In this document: in pieces, positions 46,013 to 55,023 of the stretch | Numbering within the stretch: position 1 is the first letter of the stretch | How the letters are laid out: the number at the start of each line of letters is the position of its first letter | From: JBCBGF01 sp038526915 | GTDB lineage: Bacteria; Pseudomonadota; Alphaproteobacteria; Rhodobacterales; Rhodobacteraceae | Direction: 5' to 3' | Assembly (NCBI GenBank): GCA_038526915.1 | Contig: JBCBGF010000001.1 | Span: 372,001-436,000, forward strand | Length of the DNA: 64,000 bases | Translations under genes and position numbers: made by a program | Notes under the pieces: generated by a model | The model's input: the letters and a program-made list of their open reading frames with translations, nothing else | The model's database searches: none | Told to the model about the DNA's origin: nothing

Positions 46013-47044
46013 ATGAAACCTCTGCTTATTCTGGATCAACACTTCCGCAAACGTGACGAACTGTTTCATCCCGATGTCTACGGCGCGTTGCACGCGATCT
46101 GTGATGTCCATGGGGGTGTCGATGCCCCCATGCCGCGTGCGCAGATCACCGAACTACTGCCGGAGGCCGCGTTTTACGTGGCCTCGCATCCGACACTTAC
46201 GGCGGCTGAGATTGCATCTGCACCGAACCTCAAAGCCACGATCGAAGTGTCAGGCGCGTTCCGCGACGGGTTGGATTACGACGCATGCTTTGCGCGCGGC
46301 ATCGACGTGCTGTCCTGTTCGCCGGGCTTTCGTAACGCGGTGGCGGAAATGGCGCTGGGCATGATGATCGCCGCCGGCCGGGGACTGGTCGCGGAACATG
46401 AGGCGTTCAGGACGGGGACCGAACGCTGGCTCGATGATCGCGATGGGACGGACTTTACGCTCTATGGGCAACGCGTCGGGTTCATCGGATACGGCGAGAT
46501 TGCGCGCCAGACCCATCGCCTGCTACGGCCCTTTGGCCCCCAAGTGATGGCCTATGACCCCTTTGTGAGGGATGCCGGGGCCAATGTGGTAATGACCGAT
46601 CTCGAAACGCTTGTCTCGGACTGCCGGGTGGTGGTCGTCGCGGCAGTTCCGTCCGAAGACACCCGTGGCCTTCTGAGCGCGCATTTGATCGAGCGTCTGC
46701 AACCGGGTGCTGTGGTGGTTCTGATCAGCCGCGCCTGGTGCGCCGATTTTCCGGCCCTGATGGCCGCAGCAGCGGCAGGGCGGATCACCGTCGCGACGGA
46801 TGTGTTCCCCGATGAGCCGCTGGGGCCGGGCGACCCGCTTCGTCAGGCGCAAAACGTGATCCTGTCACCCCACCGTGCCGCCGCCGTCCCAGGGGGGCGA
46901 CACCTCATTGGTGAGATGATCCTGCATGACGTGCGCGCGATCCTGAACGGCGATCCGGCCCGACAACTCAAGGCCGCTAACCCCTCGATGGTCGCCGGCC
47001 TCGTGTCCGCGCAGCAGCAAATGAACGCTATGCCCAACACATAA
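46013..47044 (+). CDS. D-isomer-specific 2-hydroxyacid dehydrogenase family protein
   Basis: A 343-residue NAD-dependent dehydrogenase. The nucleotide-binding segment is VGFIGYGEIARQTHRLLRPFG at about 161-181 (GxGxxA form), followed by VMAYDPF. The catalytic pattern is altered: the usual arginine strand reads LISRAWCADFPAL with the Arg retained, the DVFPDEPL motif contains the glutamate, and the SPHRAAA segment carries the histidine. All three catalytic residues are therefore present. The substrate is unknown. The gene is divergent from acnB and precedes the convergent ROK regulator; it may belong to the sugar-uptake locus that follows. Confidence 0.85.
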   Translation: MKPLLILDQHFRKRDELFHPDVYGALHAICDVHGGVDAPMPRAQITELLPEAAFYVASHPTLTAAEIASAPNLKATIEVSGAFRDGLDYDACFARGIDVLSCSPGFRNAVAEMALGMMIAAGRGLVAEHEAFRTGTERWLDDRDGTDFTLYGQRVGFIGYGEIARQTHRLLRPFGPQVMAYDPFVRDAGANVVMTDLETLVSDCRVVVVAAVPSEDTRGLLSAHLIERLQPGAVVVLISRAWCADFPALMAAAAAGRITVATDVFPDEPLGPGDPLRQAQNVILSPHRAAAVPGGRHLIGEMILHDVRAILNGDPARQLKAANPSMVAGLVSAQQQMNAMPNT

Positions 47045-47069
47045 GACGCAGTGGTTGGTGCGCAAACCG

Positions 47070-48248
47070 TCAAGCTAGGAAATAGCGTGCGTGGATCGGT
47101 AGAAGTGCGGCCCCAAGAGAACGCGCATGACGCCCGACCGACGCCCTTTCGATACGCAACATTTCGATCCCCGTTGTATCGAGCCGCTTAAACGCTTCAG
47201 CCGTTTCCGCAGTCAGTCGTTCGCAAACATGCGGTGGCATCGCGCCGTCCAGCAGGACGCATTCCACCTCAACCACGGACGCAATCGATGCGCAGGCCCA
47301 GGCAAGCTTCTCCGCAGTCGTCTGGATCCAAGGCCCAAGAACGCCTTCAAAACCGTCCCAATCATGTTCGTCGTCCTGCAGCACCCGGCCCTGACCGTGA
47401 CTTTTCTCAAGCGCCTGTTCCAGGGTGTAGAGGGACGCGACACTTAACAGTTGCACCGTCTGGCCCCGTTCATCGGCAACGGGCATCGGTCCCAGCGCCG
47501 CGGCATTGAGCGTTTGTCCCGACACAACTTTCCCCTTCAGAACCAGACCACCGCCGACGAAAGACCCCACAAAGATGTAGGCAAAATCTGAGAACTCAGG
47601 CCCACGACCCAGCAAATGCTCCGCCAGACAGGCCGACGTCGCATCATTTTCGATGAAGACATCGCAGTCTGTGGCATCCTGCACCGCCTGCTCAAGATCC
47701 AAAAGCTGCCATTTCTTCATGGCCGTCTCGGGTGCATTGGCCACTTCTAACCAGTCCCAAAGACGGTTGGGTCGCGCAACGCCGATACCGGCAATCCGGG
47801 TACGGTCCGTGCCATTGCGGCGCAATAGCGTCTGAAAGCTTTCGCGCAGAAATCCAAACACCGTCTCGATAACCGGGTAGGGGTAGGCGATCCGTTCTGC
47901 ATCAATCTGGGATCCGCTAAAGTCCACGAGGACGAGTTCGGCAGATCGTCGACCTATGCTGATGCCAAGGGAATAGGCCCCAGACGGGTTCAGCTCGATC
48001 GGGACAGAGGGTTTGCCGACCTTGCCGCGGATTGCGGGACCGCGCACCAACAGCCCATCGGCTTCTAGCGCGCGGGCAATGTTAGACACTGTTTGCGCCG
48101 AAAGGCCCGACCGCCGCGCGATCTCGGCGCTGGACATTGCGCCGTGTCGTGACAGGTATGACAGCAACAAACGCGCATTCTGGTCACGCAGGCCAGATTG
48201 ATTTGACCCTCCTTCGGGATCGCGGATGGGTGTGCGTGGATCGGACAC
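47070..48248 (-). CDS. ROK family transcriptional regulator
   Basis: A 392-residue repressor-type ROK protein. An N-terminal winged helix-turn-helix lies at about 28-75 (MSSAEIARRSGLSAQTVSNIARAL), and a sugar-kinase-like ROK domain from about 90. YSLGISIGRRSAELVLVDFSG and IGVARPNRLWDW correspond to ATP-core strands, and the zinc-binding cysteine cluster of ROK kinases is missing, as usual for regulators of this group. It lies back-to-back with frcBCA and probably represses it until a sugar ligand binds. Confidence 0.9.
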   Translation of the reverse strand: MSDPRTPIRDPEGGSNQSGLRDQNARLLLSYLSRHGAMSSAEIARRSGLSAQTVSNIARALEADGLLVRGPAIRGKVGKPSVPIELNPSGAYSLGISIGRRSAELVLVDFSGSQIDAERIAYPYPVIETVFGFLRESFQTLLRRNGTDRTRIAGIGVARPNRLWDWLEVANAPETAMKKWQLLDLEQAVQDATDCDVFIENDATSACLAEHLLGRGPEFSDFAYIFVGSFVGGGLVLKGKVVSGQTLNAAALGPMPVADERGQTVQLLSVASLYTLEQALEKSHGQGRVLQDDEHDWDGFEGVLGPWIQTTAEKLAWACASIASVVEVECVLLDGAMPPHVCERLTAETAEAFKRLDTTGIEMLRIERASVGRHARSLGAALLPIHARYFLA

Positions 48249-48302
48249 ATCTTCCTCTCACATCCAACGATGGCGGGGGGCGACCCAGTCCGTCAACTAA
48301 TA

Positions 48303-48315
48303 AATAAACTTTATT
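48303..48315. promoter_or_regulatory. Palindrome in rok-frcB promoter region
   Basis: AATAAA-C-TTTATT is a perfect 6-1-6 palindrome in an AT-rich patch of an otherwise GC-rich sequence, 85 bases before frcB and 55 before the ROK gene. ROK regulators of the XylR/NagC kind bind AT-rich palindromes, so this is the likely operator. Confidence 0.6.
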
Positions 48316-48399
48316 GATAAATTGACAGGTTCTCGGTTTCGCGCTTAACCTGAGGATCACGCCGGGAATCCTCGGCGGACGACCTTTGGGAGGAATACA

Positions 48400-49419
48400 A
48401 TGAAAAAACTGCTTCTTGGGACGGTCCTCGCGGGCCTGTCCATGACCGGTGCTGCGTTTGCAGGCGGGCATTCAACCACCGTGTGCCTGATCACCAAAAC
48501 GGACACGAACCCGTTCTTTGTTAAGATGCGCGAAGGCGCCGAAGCCAAGGCGGAAGAGCTGGGCATGACGCTGAAGGCGTTTGCCGGCAAGGTCGATGGC
48601 GACCACGAAACGCAAGTGCAAGCGATCGAGACCTGCATCGCGGACGGTGCGAAGGGGATCCTTCTGACGGCATCCGATACATCGTCGATCGTCCCATCCG
48701 TGCAACAGGCGCGGGATGCGGGCATTCTCGTCATTGCGCTGGACACCCCGCTGGAACCGATTGATGCGGCCGATGCAACCTTTGCCACCGACAACTTCCT
48801 CGCCGGTGAGCTGATCGGCAAATGGGCCGCCGCCACGATGGGCGACGATGCCGCCAACGCGCGGATCGCAACGCTCGACCTGGCAATCAGCCAGCCCACA
48901 GTGGACGTACTGCGCAACCAGGGCTTCCTGCAGGGCTTTGGCGTTGATCTGGCCGATCCCAATGTGATCGGCGATGAAGACGATCCGCGTCTGGTGGGCT
49001 CCGACGTGACCCAGGGCAACGAAGAAGGCGGCCGCCGCGCCATGGAGAACCTTCTTGCCAAGGATCCGTCGATCAACGTCGTCCACACCATCAACGAACC
49101 CGCTGCTGCCGGTGCCTATGAGGCACTGCGGGCCATTGGGCGCGAAAACGACGTGCTGATTGTGTCGGTCGACGGCGGCTGCCCGGGCATCCAGAACGTG
49201 GCTGACGGCGTCATCGGCGCGACGAGCCAGCAGTATCCGTTGCTGATGGCCTCGCTCGGGGTGGAAGCGGTCAAGGCTTGGGCCGATACCGGCGAAAAGC
49301 CCGCCAACACGCCCGGCAAAGACTTCTTTGACACCGGCGTTGCACTGGTCACCGATCAGCCTGCCGAAGGTGTCGAGTCGATCTCGGTCGCAGAAGGCAC
49401 CGACCTCTGCTGGGGCTAA
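48400..49419 (+). CDS. frcB: Fructose-type sugar ABC transporter, substrate-binding protein
   Basis: A 339-residue periplasmic binding protein with signal peptide MKKLLLGTVLAGLSMTGAAFA. Its mature part resembles FrcB of the ribose/fructose-type ABC family: VCLITKTDTNPFFVKMREGA, the IETCIADGAKGILLTASDTS strand-loop, ALDTPLEP near residue 115 and the VHTINEPAAAGAYEAL segment. FrcB in rhizobia binds fructose, ribose and mannose. A GGGAGGA ribosome binding site precedes the ATG. It is the first gene of frcBCA, and the hairpin that follows should lower expression of the downstream genes relative to this one. Confidence 0.88.
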   Translation: MKKLLLGTVLAGLSMTGAAFAGGHSTTVCLITKTDTNPFFVKMREGAEAKAEELGMTLKAFAGKVDGDHETQVQAIETCIADGAKGILLTASDTSSIVPSVQQARDAGILVIALDTPLEPIDAADATFATDNFLAGELIGKWAAATMGDDAANARIATLDLAISQPTVDVLRNQGFLQGFGVDLADPNVIGDEDDPRLVGSDVTQGNEEGGRRAMENLLAKDPSINVVHTINEPAAAGAYEALRAIGRENDVLIVSVDGGCPGIQNVADGVIGATSQQYPLLMASLGVEAVKAWADTGEKPANTPGKDFFDTGVALVTDQPAEGVESISVAEGTDLCWG

Positions 49420-49435
49420 TCGGCTGAGGCGATTA

Positions 49436-49462
49436 CCAGAGGGCGGCATCCCCGCCCTCTGG
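49436..49462 (+). terminator. Intercistronic terminator between frcB and frcC
   Basis: An eleven-pair perfect stem (CCAGAGGGCGG with CCGCCCTCTGG) with a five-base loop, followed by ATTTCTTT. It lies inside the operon, so it is probably a partial terminator that keeps binding-protein mRNA in excess over permease and ATPase. Confidence 0.88.
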
Positions 49463-49535
49463 ATTTCTTTGCGTTTCACATGTGTTCACGTAGGGTTCAC
49501 CTGTGCGCTTTCAGCGTCACAGCAGGGGGGAAGTC

Positions 49536-50675
49536 ATGTCGGAAAATCCACACGCATCTGATGGGTATGAAAGTGCCGCCAACCGCACCGAAACGGTGGC
49601 GGAGTTCCATGACGAGGCTGACAAGACGCTGATCAAGCGCTTCCAGCATGTCTTGCACCAAAACCCATCGCTTGTGCCGTTGATTGTTCTGGTGCTTTCA
49701 ACCCTTGGTCTTGGCATCTACATCGACTGGGAACCGATCATGGTAAGCCTGGGCTTTGCCCGGCTGGAAGACGTGTCGAACGGTTCGTTCCGTTTCTTCA
49801 ACTCCTTCACGCTGACCTTGATCCTGCAGCAGGTCCAGATCGTCGGTGTCCTGGCGGCGGCGCAGACGTTGATCATTCTGACGGCGGGCATCGACCTGTC
49901 GGTCGGGGCCATCGCCGTCCTGTGTTCGGTCATCATGGGCCAGTTCACGTTCCGCTATGGCATCCCTCCTGCCGTGGCGGTTGCCATCGGACTGGCCGCG
50001 GGCACCGCGATCGGTGCGGTCAGCGGGTGGTTGGTCAGCCGGGTGAAACTGCCGCCCTTCATCGTGACACTGGGAATGTGGCAGATCGTGCTAGCGGCCA
50101 ACTACCTCTATTCCCGGAATGAGACGATCCGAAGTCAGGATATCCAGGCGCAGGCGCCGTTCCTGCAAACTATGGGCACGCAGTTCAAGTTTTCCGGCGC
50201 GACCTTCACCCTTGGCGTGATCTCTATGCTGATCATCGTCTTTGTGCTGGCCTACGCTTTGCGAAGTACCGCCTGGGGGCGACACGTCTATGCTGTGGGT
50301 GATGATATCGAGGCTGCCGAACTTGCCGGTGTCGACACGCACAAGACGCTTATGTCCGTTTACATGCTGGCCGGGTTCATCTGCGCTTTTGCGGCCTGGG
50401 TCATGATCGGGCGGTTCGGGTCGGTGTCGCCATCGGCCACCACCGGGGTGATCGGGAACATTCAGGCTATCACCGCCGTGGTGATTGGCGGCATCTCTCT
50501 GTTCGGCGGGCGCGGCTCGATCCTGGGCGCGTTGTTCGGGGCACTGATCGTCGGCGTGTTCGAGCTGGGCCTGCGGATGGCGGGGGCCGACCCTCAATGG
50601 ACCTTCCTTCTCATCGGTGCGTTGATCATCGGCGCTGTGACCGTCGACCAATGGATCCGCGAGGTATCGTCATGA
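49536..50675 (+). CDS. frcC: Fructose-type sugar ABC transporter, permease
   Basis: A 379-residue permease with about ten membrane segments, of the BPD_transp_2 family that serves ribose/fructose-type transporters. QTLIILTAGIDLSVGA is the family signature near residue 120, and GRGSILGALFGALIVGVFELG lies near the C-terminus. The start at MSENPHASDG follows a GGGGGG run; a GTG 33 bases upstream is possible. It overlaps frcA by four bases. Confidence 0.9.
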   Translation: MSENPHASDGYESAANRTETVAEFHDEADKTLIKRFQHVLHQNPSLVPLIVLVLSTLGLGIYIDWEPIMVSLGFARLEDVSNGSFRFFNSFTLTLILQQVQIVGVLAAAQTLIILTAGIDLSVGAIAVLCSVIMGQFTFRYGIPPAVAVAIGLAAGTAIGAVSGWLVSRVKLPPFIVTLGMWQIVLAANYLYSRNETIRSQDIQAQAPFLQTMGTQFKFSGATFTLGVISMLIIVFVLAYALRSTAWGRHVYAVGDDIEAAELAGVDTHKTLMSVYMLAGFICAFAAWVMIGRFGSVSPSATTGVIGNIQAITAVVIGGISLFGGRGSILGALFGALIVGVFELGLRMAGADPQWTFLLIGALIIGAVTVDQWIREVSS

Positions 50676-51442
50676 CCGAGCCGATCCTGAAAGGGCAGAA
50701 CCTCGTCAAACGGTACGGCAAGGTGACCGCGCTGGACCATTGCGATTTCGAGCTGATGCCGGGCGAAATCCTGGCTGTGATTGGTGACAACGGCGCGGGC
50801 AAGTCGACCTTGATCAAAGCCGTATCGGGTGCCGTGATCCCAGACGCCGGCGACATCTGGCTGGAGGGGCAAAAGGTCCAGTTCCAGTCCCCCATCGAAG
50901 CCCGCGAAAACGGGATCGAGACGGTGTACCAGACCCTTGCCATGAGCCCGGCCCTGTCTATCACTGACAACCTGTTCATGGGGCGCGAAATTCGCAAACC
51001 GGGGATCATGGGCACATGGTTCCGCCAGCTCGACAAGTCGGCGATGGAGAAATTCGCGCGCGAGAAACTGTCGGAGCTGGGGTTGATGACGATCCAGAAC
51101 ATCAACCAGGCGGTCGAGACACTGTCAGGTGGTCAACGCCAAGGTGTGGCCGTGGCGCGGGCGGCGGCGTTCGGGTCGAAGGTCATCATCCTCGACGAAC
51201 CCACCGCCGCGCTGGGCGTGAAGGAAAGCCGGCGGGTGCTGGAACTGATCCAGGATGTGAAATCGCGGGGCATCCCGATTATTCTGATCAGTCACAACAT
51301 GCCGCATGTGTTCGAGGTCGCCGACCGGATCCACGTCCACAGGCTGGGCAAGCGGTTGTGCGTGATTGATCCCAAGGAACACTCGATGTCGGATGCCGTG
51401 GCCTATATGACCGGGGCCAAGGTGCCTGAAACCGTCCACTAG
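50672..51442 (+). CDS. frcA: Fructose-type sugar ABC transporter, ATP-binding protein
   Basis: A 256-residue single-domain ATPase, as in FrcA and unlike the duplicated RbsA. Walker A is GDNGAGKST at about 38-46, the signature is LSGGQRQGVAVARA at about 150, Walker B is VIILDEPTAALG and the H-loop is ISHNMPHV. The start ATG overlaps the frcC stop. The longer upstream reading lies inside frcC and is rejected. Confidence 0.93.
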   Translation: MTEPILKGQNLVKRYGKVTALDHCDFELMPGEILAVIGDNGAGKSTLIKAVSGAVIPDAGDIWLEGQKVQFQSPIEARENGIETVYQTLAMSPALSITDNLFMGREIRKPGIMGTWFRQLDKSAMEKFAREKLSELGLMTIQNINQAVETLSGGQRQGVAVARAAAFGSKVIILDEPTAALGVKESRRVLELIQDVKSRGIPIILISHNMPHVFEVADRIHVHRLGKRLCVIDPKEHSMSDAVAYMTGAKVPETVH

Positions 51443-51539
51443 GGCCCGGGTGACAGGCAAACGGGCGGGTGGACCTGGGCGGCCATTCGCACCATGTGTG
51501 CCGTCCAACACGGCGGACGCCGCCTGAACGGAGGATACC

Positions 51540-52094
51540 ATGGCAGCAACACCCCCAGTGTGCGATTTCGACTGGCCCGCACCGGATTTCACGCTGCCAG
51601 CCACGGATGGCAAAACCTATGGCCTACGCGATGTGGCCGGGCCCAAGGGCACCTTGGTCATGTTCATCTGCAACCACTGCCCCTACGTTCTGGCCGTGCT
51701 GGATCGGATGGTCCGCGATGCACGCGATCTCGCGGAGCTTGGGGTCGGGACGGTGGCGATCTGTTCGAATGATCCGGTCGCCTACCCGGCAGATAACTTC
51801 GAGAACATGGTCCGCATGGCCCGGGAAAAGAGCTTCCCGTTTCCTTACCTTCACGATGCCGATCAATCGGTGGCCCGCGCTTACGGTGCGGCCTGCACGC
51901 CGGATTTCTTTGGGTTCAACGCCGAACTAGGGCTGCAGTATCGCGGCCGGCTCGACGCGTCAAAGGCGCAGGCGGCCCCATCCGATGCCCGCCGTGATCT
52001 GTTCGAGGCGATGAAGCAAGTGGCGGAGACGGGGCAGGGACCGCGGGACCAGATCCCGTCGATGGGGTGTTCCATCAAATGGCGTGCGGCCTGA
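51540..52094 (+). CDS. Thioredoxin-like (AhpC/TSA-type) protein
   Basis: A 184-residue cytoplasmic protein with a thioredoxin fold. FDWPAPDFTLPATDGKTYGL at the N-terminus and the active-site region MFICNHCPYVLAVLDRM place it among alkyl-hydroperoxide-reductase/redoxin-type proteins with a CxxC (C-N-H-C) centre. DNFENMVRMAREKSFPFPYLHD and AYGAACTPDFFGFN are also typical of this group. GGAGG precedes the ATG. The gph gene starts directly at its stop. Confidence 0.85.
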   Translation: MAATPPVCDFDWPAPDFTLPATDGKTYGLRDVAGPKGTLVMFICNHCPYVLAVLDRMVRDARDLAELGVGTVAICSNDPVAYPADNFENMVRMAREKSFPFPYLHDADQSVARAYGAACTPDFFGFNAELGLQYRGRLDASKAQAAPSDARRDLFEAMKQVAETGQGPRDQIPSMGCSIKWRAA

Positions 52095-52751
52095 GTGGCG
52101 CGGATTGTCTTTGATCTTGACGGAACCCTGATCGACAGCGCGCGCGACATCCACGCCCTGGCCAACCGTGTTCTCGCAACCGTCGACGCACCGCCGATCA
52201 CGCTGGCGCAAACGCGCCAGTTCGTCGGCAACGGCGCACCTACCTTTGTGGAACGCATGTGTCGCGCCTCTGGCGTCGGGCCAGAGGATGGGCACCAGGT
52301 CTTGAGCCTATTTTTGGATGGCTATTCCGGAGCCGTGGATCTGACGGAGGTCTATCCAAACGTGCCTGCTGTGCTGGATCAACTCCTCGCCCACGGGCAC
52401 AGCCTAGGCATCTGCACAAACAAACCGCTGGCCCCGGCGCGCGCCGTTTTGGACCATGTCGGGCTGTTGCCTTACTTCACGGTGGTCATCGGGGGTGACA
52501 GTCTGCCCACCGTCAAGCCGGATCCCGCCCCATTAGTGAAGGCGTTTGCGGACTTGGGGGCCGGTCCAACGATCTTTGTCGGTGACAGCGATGTCGACGC
52601 CGAAACCGCCAAACGCGCTGGTGTTCCCTTTCTTCTGTTCGCCGAAGGGTATTCCCGCACCAAGCTTGATGACCTGCCATCTGCGGCAGTGTTTGACGAT
52701 TTTAACGACCTGCCGCGTCTCATCCAAACCTGTCTCGAGCGGGGTGGGTAG
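52095..52751 (+). CDS. gph: Phosphoglycolate phosphatase
   Basis: A 218-residue HAD hydrolase that dephosphorylates 2-phosphoglycolate. It starts at a GTG immediately after the thioredoxin-like stop. Motif I is FDLDGTLIDS at residues 5-14 with the nucleophile Asp, motif II is GICTNKP, motif III Lys lies in VKPDPAPL, and motif IV is FVGDSDVDAETA. All catalytic motifs are complete, in contrast with the HAD-like gene at 28.3-29.0 kb. Confidence 0.9.
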   Translation: MARIVFDLDGTLIDSARDIHALANRVLATVDAPPITLAQTRQFVGNGAPTFVERMCRASGVGPEDGHQVLSLFLDGYSGAVDLTEVYPNVPAVLDQLLAHGHSLGICTNKPLAPARAVLDHVGLLPYFTVVIGGDSLPTVKPDPAPLVKAFADLGAGPTIFVGDSDVDAETAKRAGVPFLLFAEGYSRTKLDDLPSAAVFDDFNDLPRLIQTCLERGG

Positions 52752-52823
52752 TAATCGTCGACGGCCTAGCACCAGATTCCCACGCCATACCGCAGCACGA
52801 CGGATTTGGTGGCTGCTAAGAGT

Positions 52824-53636
52824 TTAAGCGACTGTTCTGCGCGCCAGCAGAGCCCGGCGTCCGAGCAACAGCGCCAAGGCGGCCACAGCTGCGATACCCG
52901 TCATCACCAGGGCCAGCCAAGGCGCCTGTCGGGGTGCGGCGCTGGTTTCAAGAGACAAGACGCCACCATCCTCAATGGTGATCTCGGAGGCGGTTTGAAG
53001 CTCAAAATTGGTGTAGTCCATCACGGTCATCGCAAACGGATCACGCCCCGTTTCCGGCAGGTCTAGTGTGACCATACCCCCCGGTGTGTCGGTATACGCG
53101 ATATAGCCAATATACGCCCGAAGGTCCTCCAGCGTGGGTGGCACCGCCGGGGTCGGCACCGAGCATACGGCGATAGCGACCATGCCCTCGATTGGATCGC
53201 GCATCGACAACATCGAAGTGTTCGGATGCACCATCAAGGACATCGCCTCAAACGCGGCAGGTGCGCCAGCGATAGAGGCATCCACCTTCTCAAACACGGC
53301 ATCGCCTTTGTCCCAGGTTCCAAGACGAAGCGAGTCGAAATCCACGGTGCCATCTGGGCCTTCAAGCCGCGTGGGCGGCAAGCCGAAAACGGATACCAGC
53401 ATTTCCGCCGGGATCGAGACATATAGCTCGATCGCATCAGTCCCTCGGTTCACGACAATGGTGGGCTCCTCGGCCTGAGCCACATTCCCGAAAGACAGCG
53501 ACGTCGCGACAATTGCGAAACCCAGGTTCAGAGCACCGCCCAATCGGCACATGACCCTGCGCGTACGCAACGTAAACCGGTGCGAAATGATCGCATCCAG
53601 CACGCGCGCACGCAGATATCGCAGTGTGATGTCCAT
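52824..53636 (-). CDS. Exported protein with C-terminal membrane anchor
   Basis: A protein of about 270 residues that I do not recognise. A signal-like hydrophobic stretch (LGGALNLGFAIVATSLSF) ends near AQA, and a single membrane segment with a basic tail (WLALVMTGIAAVAALALLLGRRALLARR) closes the protein, so the central 190 residues are periplasmic. I start at the ATG with AGGAG eleven bases upstream; starting at 53552 would leave an ordinary signal peptide and is equally plausible. Confidence 0.55.
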   Translation of the reverse strand: MDITLRYLRARVLDAIISHRFTLRTRRVMCRLGGALNLGFAIVATSLSFGNVAQAEEPTIVVNRGTDAIELYVSIPAEMLVSVFGLPPTRLEGPDGTVDFDSLRLGTWDKGDAVFEKVDASIAGAPAAFEAMSLMVHPNTSMLSMRDPIEGMVAIAVCSVPTPAVPPTLEDLRAYIGYIAYTDTPGGMVTLDLPETGRDPFAMTVMDYTNFELQTASEITIEDGGVLSLETSAAPRQAPWLALVMTGIAAVAALALLLGRRALLARRTVA

Positions 53637-53837
53637 CTCGCGTCGATCTCCTACAGATAACTTAAGGAAAGCGCGCGCTATGTCCACTCAGTCACGTGAT
53701 CGTGCTGGGGGCGATTTCCGGCCTAAAAACCATGCTTCCCGCCCGTGCAGCGGGCCTGCCACCGGACCTGAGTAGGTCTGGACATTGGTAGGTGTTGCGA
53801 TATGTGTCACCCCACAGGAAGAGAGTACGAGGACCAA

Positions 53838-54323
53838 ATGACCTTGAAAATGTCTCGCCGCACGCTGATCGCTGCTGGCACGCTCGCGCTGGTTGCGCGA
53901 CCAAGTTTTGCGCAAACAACGCATGAAGTTCAGATGCTGAACGCCCACCCGGACAATCCGCGCCTGCGTCAGGTGTTCTTCCCGCGTATTCAGGTCGTCG
54001 AACCCGGCGACACGGTGCGTTTTCTCGCAACCGACCGCGGCCACAACAGTGCGTCGGTCGATGGCATGATCCCCGAAGCTGCTGAAGGTTGGGACGGCAA
54101 GATCAACGAAGAAGTTGAAGCCGTTTTCGAAATGCCCGGCCTCTACGGCTACCAGTGCACGCCGCACGCGTCGGTCGGCATGGTTGGCCTGATCGTCGTC
54201 AAAGGCGAAGGGATGATGGACAACCTCGAAGCCGCACAGTCCGTGCGCCAGCGTGGCCGCGCACGTGGCGCCTGGGAAGAGGTTTGGGAAGAGCTCGCTG
54301 CGTTGGAGCTTGAAACCGCGTAA
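53838..54323 (+). CDS. Pseudoazurin
   Basis: A 161-residue blue copper protein that shuttles electrons in the periplasm, commonly to nitrite or nitrous-oxide reductase or other respiratory enzymes. The N-terminus MTLKMSRRTLIAAGTLALVA is an export signal with a twin-arginine-like SRR. Type-1 copper ligands are His69 (GHNS), Cys107 and His110 (QCTPH) and Met115 (VGM). The HPDNPRLRQVFFPRIQVVEPGD start is typical of pseudoazurins. The C-terminus extends about 25 charged residues further than usual. A terminator follows. Confidence 0.92.
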   Translation: MTLKMSRRTLIAAGTLALVARPSFAQTTHEVQMLNAHPDNPRLRQVFFPRIQVVEPGDTVRFLATDRGHNSASVDGMIPEAAEGWDGKINEEVEAVFEMPGLYGYQCTPHASVGMVGLIVVKGEGMMDNLEAAQSVRQRGRARGAWEEVWEELAALELETA

Positions 54324-54385
54324 GCGGGTGGCGTCGCGGGATGCGTTCCGCGGTCGATAACCCAAACGTCTAGACGAAACATGGC

Positions 54386-54419
54386 AAGACCGCCCGTGCA
54401 CCCCGCATGTGGCGGTCTT
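54386..54419 (+). terminator. Terminator after pseudoazurin gene
   Basis: AAGACCGCC pairs with GGCGGTCTT over a 16-base loop, followed by TCTTT, 63 bases after the stop. Confidence 0.85.
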
Positions 54420-54594
54420 TCTTTGACCGTTGCCGCGCGTTTAGCGGCGCAAGCGCTGCATCTCCGCTCCACGGCGACGGCGTCGTGATAAGCGTTTCGC
54501 GGTCGCGGCAAAACGGCATTTCCGGTTCGCGATTCATATGTGTATTGTGCCTGCGTTGGTCAGAACAGACCGCCCAATCGACACAGAGGTTCCG

Positions 54595-54864
54595 ATGGCA
54601 AAGAAAAGAAAGGTCCCATCACCTTGCATCGACGTTTGCAAGTTTCGCCGTGGTGGGCACTGCATCGGGTGCTCTATGACCAAAGCACAGAAAAAGATGT
54701 TCAAAGCCCTGAAGCGGCCCGAGCATCAACATGCCTTCGTCGATATGCTGATCCATCAGCAAAATGATATGGGAAAGTACACCCATTGGGCGCCCCGCTA
54801 TGCGCGCAAGTGCCTGAAAAAGGGCGTCCATCCACCCACGGGAACCGTGGCGAAGGCCAGCTAA
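54595..54864 (+). CDS. DUF1289 family protein
   Basis: An 89-residue protein beginning MAKKRKVPSPCIDVCKF. The cysteines C-x3-C and C-x2-C (PCIDVCKF, HCIGCSMT) are the DUF1289 signature, a small iron- or zinc-binding-type motif in a family of unknown function. Its C-terminus is longer than many family members. It has its own GAGG-like site and is separated from pseudoazurin by a terminator, so it is probably transcribed alone. Confidence 0.85.
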   Translation: MAKKRKVPSPCIDVCKFRRGGHCIGCSMTKAQKKMFKALKRPEHQHAFVDMLIHQQNDMGKYTHWAPRYARKCLKKGVHPPTGTVAKAS

Positions 54865-55023
54865 CCCCCTGAAATCGCGATCCAGACCTGTCACCCCTCC
54901 TATTGCGGTGCCTGTGCTGGGACGTTCTGACCCAGTCGCCCGGAAAACCGCCGCGCTGCACTGGTGGGGCGCCTAAATTCTTGGCACCCTGCGAGCCGCG
55001 AACAGGAAAGGACGCTCGGCGCG

